Below are positions 63,558-64,000 of a stretch of DNA of 64,000 nucleotides, one piece after another. A program made the translations under genes and the position numbers. Position 1 is the first letter of the stretch. Every line of letters begins with the position of its first letter. Source of the DNA: Brevibacterium oceani (lineage in GTDB: Bacteria > Actinomycetota > Actinomycetes > Actinomycetales > Brevibacteriaceae); the NCBI RefSeq assembly GCF_013623835.1, contig NZ_JABKDE010000001.1, positions 248,001 to 312,000 of the forward strand, read 5' to 3'. The notes under the pieces are model-generated. The model was not told the origin of the DNA, ran no database searches, and saw only the letters and a program-made list of their open reading frames with translations.

Positions 63558-64000
63558 TTCCAACGCTTCACCGGCAAGCTCGGAGAGCGGAATGATCCCC
63601 GGGATCACCGCCCGATCCGAGTGATCGGTGCGGCTGAACCGAGCAGACCGACCACAGTGATCGGGACGCTCAGAGCGATCCCCTCGCCGAGGTGGCCGCC
63701 CACTCCCGCAGCATCGCCGAGTCGGTGACGCGCCACCCGGTGATCGGGTGCGGATCACCGGTCTGCAGGGGTTCTGGGGCCTGAACCGGACGGCACTGGG
63801 AGCCTGAAAGGGGACCGGGACTCGGACGGACCGAAAGCTCAGGCGGATCGTCTCACTCCCGCCGCATCGGTCCCGATGCCTCACGGGAAACCCGGGCACC
63901 GGCCTCCCTCCCGCCCAGGCGCGAACATGCACCACGCCCCGCCTAGACCTGAACATGCACCACGCGATGATGAAGCGCAGACACGCACCACCCGCCCACA
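63558..64000. other. Intergenic stretch at the window end with short repeats
   Basis: I see no convincing gene. It holds repeated GTGATCGG/GGATCACC words (63590-63760), one GCCGAGGTGG word (63686-63695), and near the end three copies of a GAACATGCACCAC-type unit (63922, 63950 and 63979, about 28 bases apart), the last degenerate. The repeat may continue beyond the window. Confidence 0.5.

Overview
The window reads as a piece of a high-GC actinobacterial chromosome, most likely a member of the Micrococcales close to Brevibacterium. The evidence is GC-rich codon use, a groEL with a CIRCE operator, WXG100, ThrE, DUF3263, LytR_C and XPB-type helicase genes, a PspA-PspAA-HtpX-PspAB operon and an MprAB/PepD-like trio. 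The genus is an inference.

Positions 1 to about 13.76 kb are the right end of a siphovirus prophage with visibly lower GC and T-ending codons. In order it holds a tape measure protein (5' end outside the window) with two peptidoglycan-degrading domains, a distal tail protein, a Gp37-like tail protein, a tail protein, small membrane proteins including a holin candidate, an endolysin, a collagen-like tail fibre/receptor-binding protein, and one small gene of opposite strand. It ends in the 3' part of a tRNA-Thr(TGT), the probable attachment site, next to three copies of an ATGCAACA-type repeat. Integrase, repressor and head genes must lie to the left, outside the window.

From 14 to 20 kb come an AarF/UbiB kinase, an MFS transporter and a two-component system. 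From 19.9 to 28 kb lies a cluster of glycosyltransferases, a methyltransferase, a cytochrome b/molybdopterin oxidoreductase, a methylthioadenosine phosphorylase, an epimerase and a GT-C-like membrane protein; several of these recur together in other actinobacteria and their joint product is unknown. From 28 to 39.5 kb are LtrA, an M4 protease with its emfourin-like inhibitor, tryptophan dioxygenase facing a frameshifted kynurenine-formamidase-like gene, a GDSL hydrolase, an amidohydrolase with a ThrE exporter, uracil-DNA glycosylase and an aldehyde dehydrogenase. From 39.7 to 46.8 kb are small regulators, cold-shock protein, GroEL and several membrane proteins. From 46.8 to 55.1 kb is an envelope-stress block: PspAB, HtpX, PspAA, PspA, a WXG100 protein, an HtrA protease and its two-component system. 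From 55.2 to 63.6 kb are a CGNR-type regulator divergent from an EamA transporter, an ABC-F protein and an XPB helicase with its partner.

Three sequence-level patterns cut across the annotation. (1) Many genes have degenerate tandem repeats (13-36 bp period) whose unit contains the gene's own stop codon and continues into the 3' flank; related repeats sit in protein termini and linkers. (2) The 10-mer GCCGAGGTGG occurs about 28 times on both strands of the host part, including between genes, and I saw none in the prophage. (3) A 56-bp palindromic element occurs three times between 57.4 and 61.1 kb. Many genes also appear leaderless, with a TANNNT hexamer 6-8 nt before the start codon.
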